Positions 34,972 through 37,566 of a stretch of 37,566 nucleotides of DNA are shown piece after piece. The translations under genes were made by a program, and so were the position numbers. Origin of the DNA: Candidatus Blastococcus massiliensis AP3 (GTDB lineage: Bacteria > Actinomycetota > Actinomycetes > Mycobacteriales > Geodermatophilaceae); contig NZ_HG931175.1 in NCBI RefSeq assembly GCF_000582785.1, positions 394,985 to 432,550 on the forward strand, written 5' to 3'. Numbering within the stretch: position 1 is the stretch's first letter; every line of letters starts with the position of its first letter. The notes under the pieces are model-generated. The model was not told the DNA's origin. It ran no database searches and saw nothing but the letters and a program-made list of their open reading frames with translations.

Positions 34972-35141
34972 TGCCGGGGCCGGTCGCGGGGCGAGGCGGC
35001 GCGGCCGGTCGTAGGGGGGACCGGCCGCGACACCACGCCGGAGGCCGACGCCACGGCGACCGGGACGGCAGACTGGCTCCCGGCCCCGCCTGCGGGCCGC
35101 ACGTCCAGCGATCTCCTGCGGGAGGTGTCCCGAGGAGAGCC

Positions 35142-36347
35142 ATGCGTCTGACCGCCGTCCGCGCGACCGCCGCCCTGGCGATGCTCGCCTGCGGTCTGGC
35201 GGCGTGCGGCAGCGAGTCGGGATCGCGCCCGGGCGCCGCCCCGGACTCGACCGCCACCTCATCCGCTCCGGCGCCGACCGGCGGCCCCGAGGCCCCCACA
35301 CCTCCGTCGGACGCCGACGCCCGCGTCACGGCGGCCCTGGCGGAACTCGACCGACGCGCTCAGATCGCGCAGTTGTTCGTGGTGGGGGTGCCCGCGGACG
35401 AGCTCGATGCCGGAGCCGGCCTGGTCGCCGACGGCGTCGGCGGAGTGTTCCTGGCCGGGCGGCCCACCGACTCGGCGGCCGAACTGGCCCGGCTCACGGC
35501 GGGCTGGCAGGACCAGCAGGACGGCCCCGGCCTGTGGATCGCCGCGGACCAGGAGGGCGGCAGCGTGCAGACCCTCAAGGGCGAGGGTTTCGAGCGCTTT
35601 CCCCCCGCCACGGAGCAGGGCGACCTGCCGCCCGGGCAGCTGGCCGGCCTCGCCGGCAGGCTGGGGAGCCAACTGCGGGACGCCGGCGTCAACCTGAACC
35701 TGGCCCCGGTGGTGGACGTCGTCCCGGCCGGGACCGAGAGCACCAACGGCCCGATCGGTCACTACGACCGGCAGTACGGCAGCACCGGCGCGGAGGTCGT
35801 GCCGGCCGCCGCCGCGGTCGTCGATGCGCTGGCCGCAGCGCAGGTGACGTCCACGCTCAAGCACTTCCCGGGTCTCGGGAGGGTGCGCGGCAATACCGAC
35901 GACACCGCGGACGTCGTCGATCCGGTGACCGTGGTCGGGGACGACCAGGTCACCGCCTTCGCGGAGACCTTGTCCCAGGTCTCGGCGCACCCGATGGTCA
36001 TGATGTCGTCGGCCACGTACCCGCTGATCGACCCGGCCGAGCAGGCGGCCTTCTCGTCGGTGGTCATCCGCGACGTGCTGCGCGACCGGCTGGGCTTCGC
36101 CGGGCCGGTCATCTCCGACGACCTCGGCAACGCCGCCGCGGTGCAGCGGGTGCCGGGGGGCGAGCGGGCGGTGCGGTTCCTGGAGGCCGGCGGCACCCTG
36201 GTCCTCACCGTCGCCCCGCCGACCTTCCCGGGCATGCTCGAGGCCGTGGTCGCGCGCGACGCCTCCGACCCGGCGTTCGCCGCCGTGGTGGACGCCGCCG
36301 TCCGGACCGCTCTGACGGCCAAGGCGCAGGCGGGCCTGCTCGGCTGA
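35142..36347 (+). CDS. Glycoside hydrolase family 3 lipoprotein (LpqI/NagZ-like)
   Basis: 401 residues with a signal peptide and lipobox LAAC (Cys22), then a Ser/Pro/Ala-rich spacer and a GH3 N-terminal barrel. The substrate-binding KHFPGLGRV segment and the nucleophile Asp in VISDDLGN identify the beta-N-acetylglucosaminidase group involved in peptidoglycan turnover. The Asp-His dyad that follows KHFPGHG in typical NagZ (DSH) is not visible; the equivalent stretch reads NTDDT, which I believe is common in actinobacterial LpqI-like proteins. The ATG at 35142 follows GAGGAGAGCC. It is a surface-anchored cell-wall enzyme; the true substrate is not proven. Confidence 0.88.
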   Translation: MRLTAVRATAALAMLACGLAACGSESGSRPGAAPDSTATSSAPAPTGGPEAPTPPSDADARVTAALAELDRRAQIAQLFVVGVPADELDAGAGLVADGVGGVFLAGRPTDSAAELARLTAGWQDQQDGPGLWIAADQEGGSVQTLKGEGFERFPPATEQGDLPPGQLAGLAGRLGSQLRDAGVNLNLAPVVDVVPAGTESTNGPIGHYDRQYGSTGAEVVPAAAAVVDALAAAQVTSTLKHFPGLGRVRGNTDDTADVVDPVTVVGDDQVTAFAETLSQVSAHPMVMMSSATYPLIDPAEQAAFSSVVIRDVLRDRLGFAGPVISDDLGNAAAVQRVPGGERAVRFLEAGGTLVLTVAPPTFPGMLEAVVARDASDPAFAAVVDAAVRTALTAKAQAGLLG

Positions 36348-36386
36348 ACCCCGCCGTCGGCCCGCGACGTCCGAGGGGTGCGGTCA

Positions 36387-36405
36387 CGGCCGCCCCTACC
36401 GGCCG
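36387..36405. terminator. Hairpin between convergent GH3 and methyltransferase genes
   Basis: CGGCCG-CCCCTAC-CGGCCG, a 6-bp stem with a 7-nt loop, located between the stops at 36347 and 36432. It may stop transcription from both sides. Confidence 0.4.
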
Positions 36406-36431
36406 AGGGGAGCCGGTGCGGTCGATGGTCG

Positions 36432-37021
36432 TCAGCGGGTCGCGAGCACCAGGTAGCGCTCGTCCGTGACGGCGCCGCCCCACAGCGCGGCGTCGTCCAG
36501 GACCCGCACGTTCGTGCGTGCGCCGTGCTGCTCCACGAGTGCGGTCACCTCCCCCGCGGCCAGCCCTCCGCCGGTGTGCCAGCGCCCTTCGACGAGGACG
36601 AGTCGCCCGCGTGGCTCACCAGGTCGAACCAGCGGGCGAGGGCGGCCCGGGGGTCCGGGAGGGCCCACAGCAGGTGCCGGGTCAGCACGACGTCGAAAGT
36701 GCCCTCCACCGGCGGGTGCGCTGCGTCCCCGATGCGCAGGTCGATCTCGACCGAGTGGCGCCGAGCCTTGGCGGTCGCCCGCTCGACCATGCGCGGCGAC
36801 AGGTCGACGCCGGTGACGCGGTGTCCCAGCTCGGCCAGGAGCACCGATACCGAGCCGGTACCGCAACCGAGGTCGAGGATCCGCGCGGGTGGAGGAGGCA
36901 GGACCCCGACGAGCACCTGCTGCCAGGCCGCCCGGACCGGCGGGTCGAGGAGTCCGTGGTCCGGCTCGTCGTCGAACGTGGCGGCCTCGGCATCCCAGGT
37001 GGCGCGCAGGTCACCGGACAT
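36432..37021 (-). pseudogene. Class I SAM-dependent methyltransferase split by a single-base frameshift
   Basis: From ATG 37021, the first frame gives motif I (ILDLGCGTGSVSVLLAELG), an acidic beta-2 (VTGVDLSPRM) and FDVVLTRHLLWALPDP, then loses homology after RWFDLV. A second frame continues the family sequence (GEPRGRLVLVEGRW to ERYLVLATR) to the stop at 36432. The total of 590 nt is one short of a whole number of codons; one added G near 36613-36620 on the coding strand restores RWFDLVEPRGRLVLVEGRW and a 196-residue enzyme. It may be a recent pseudogene, a sequencing error or, less likely, programmed frameshifting. TACGGT ends 6 nt before the ATG. The substrate is unknown. Confidence 0.8.
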
Positions 37022-37027
37022 GCCTGG

Positions 37028-37033
37028 ACCGTA
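37028..37033 (-). promoter_or_regulatory. Candidate -10 box (TACGGT) for the methyltransferase gene, leaderless
   Basis: The minus strand reads TACGGT, 6 nt, then ATG at 37021. No Shine-Dalgarno sequence of good strength is seen. Confidence 0.4.
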
Positions 37034-37076
37034 CGTCCTGGCTCGGCACCCTCGTCCTGGCATCGACCGTCCGGGG

Positions 37077-37119
37077 CACGAGTGAGGCCCCGCCCGGATC
37101 GGGCGGGGCCTCACTCGTG
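37077..37119 (-). terminator. Perfect 20-bp stem-loop terminator
   Basis: Arms 37077-37096 and 37100-37119 are perfectly complementary (20 bp, 3-nt centre). It lies 41 nt downstream of the minus-strand transglycosylase stop. It lacks a U tract, like many actinobacterial terminators. Confidence 0.85.
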
Positions 37120-37159
37120 TCGCGGTCCGGTCAGCCGGGCTGTCGCCCGGACGATCGGC

Positions 37160-37566
37160 TCAGTACCAGCCCTTGGCCTGCGAGTGCGCCCAGGCGCCGC
37201 AGGGCGAGCCGAAGCGCTTCTCGATGTAGGTCAGGCCGGCGTCGATCTGCCGGTAGCCGTCCGACGTCTTGGCGATCCCGGTGCCGGCCCAGGTGCTGTC
37301 GAGGAACTGCGCGATGCCGTACGCGGTGCTGCTGGGGTTCTGCGCGTTGGGGTTCCAGCCACTCTCCTTGCCCCAGAGCTTCTCGAGGCAGGAGAACTGG
37401 GAGCTGTCGCCGCCCAGCTTCTGCAGCGCGTAGCTCTGGTAGGAGCCCTTCGGCGCGGTGGGGGCCGCCGTGCCGCGGCCGGGACGGGCGGCGGCCGCCT
37501 CCGCCTGACGCGCGGCCTCTGCCTGACGCGCGGCCTCGGCGCGGGCGGCCTCCTCGGCGGCACGCC
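37160..37566 (-). CDS. Secreted lytic transglycosylase, C-terminal part (truncated by window edge)
   Basis: The last ~134 residues are visible. An Ala/Glu/Arg/Gln repeat stretch (EAARAEAARQAEAARQAEAA), likely a helical linker, is followed by a lysozyme-like domain: LEKLWGKESGWNPNAQNP with a candidate catalytic Glu (KESGWN), AYGIAQFLDSTW and GYRQIDAGLTYIEKRFG. This is the actinobacterial SLT/transglycosylase type that cleaves peptidoglycan glycan strands. It has two Cys that may pair outside the cell. The N-terminus with the expected signal peptide lies beyond 37566. A strong terminator follows the stop. Confidence 0.9.
   Translation of the reverse strand, partial: RAAEEAARAEAARQAEAARQAEAAAARPGRGTAAPTAPKGSYQSYALQKLGGDSSQFSCLEKLWGKESGWNPNAQNPSSTAYGIAQFLDSTWAGTGIAKTSDGYRQIDAGLTYIEKRFGSPCGAWAHSQAKGWY

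Noticed and set aside
37498-37566. A repeated Ala-Glu-Ala-Arg-Gln stretch considered as a DNA repeat or array
   Set aside because: It is in frame within the transglycosylase linker and explained by protein-level low complexity.

Overview
The window is high-GC DNA with dense, short-spaced genes, many GTG starts and actinobacterial families: a SigK-like ECF sigma factor with a zinc-finger anti-sigma factor, MEDS-domain regulators, GAF-ANTAR, PimC/PimD-type acyl-CoA dehydrogenases and an Ala-rich secreted lytic transglycosylase. I infer an actinobacterial chromosome, with Geodermatophilaceae-like content (Blastococcus/Geodermatophilus/Modestobacter type). No rRNA, tRNA, CRISPR, insertion sequence or phage gene was seen.

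Layout. 1-877 (minus): ECF sigma factor and anti-sigma factor, the latter cut by the window edge. 1074-7696: a catabolic locus. Four minus-strand genes (CaiB/BaiF CoA-transferase, citrate-synthase-like lyase, MDR oxidoreductase, intradiol dioxygenase) diverge from an amidohydrolase, which is followed by an IclR regulator. Two copies of one inverted repeat sit about 30 nt upstream of each divergent start. 7719-10789: pyridoxal kinase, a methyltransferase, a lipoprotein and a small membrane protein. 10873-13252: release factor 3 behind a short leader ORF whose stop overlaps its start codon, then a phosphoribosyltransferase. 13263-18472: a Cys-rich copper-storage-like protein, an unknown protein coupled to a protein with two RNase III-like domains, and a divergent 964-residue membrane protein. 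18485-24981: succinate-semialdehyde-type aldehyde dehydrogenase, a MEDS-HATPase regulator, a mannitol dehydrogenase family enzyme and a two-subunit acyl-CoA dehydrogenase. 25067-29065: an HDOD protein coupled to a PAS-PAS-GGDEF-EAL protein, and a secreted LRR protein. 29222-32217: pntA-pntB transhydrogenase. 32280-34958: MEDS-STAS and GAF-ANTAR regulators and two helical proteins. 35142-37566: a GH3 lipoprotein, a frameshifted methyltransferase, a strong terminator and the C-terminus of a lytic transglycosylase.

The most unusual item is the gene at 14590-15435. It encodes a bacterial protein with two consecutive RNase III-like domains, the first keeping most catalytic acidic residues and the second having lost most of them. 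This recalls the two-domain layout of Dicer and Drosha, but without a recognisable dsRNA-binding domain. It is translationally overlapped with an unknown gene. Other notable items are the prfC leader ORF, the paired operators of the catabolic locus, the lyase lacking its expected catalytic Asp, and seven genes that look leaderless, with a TAnnnT box 6-7 nt before the start codon.

All family assignments were made by reading motifs by eye, without database searches.
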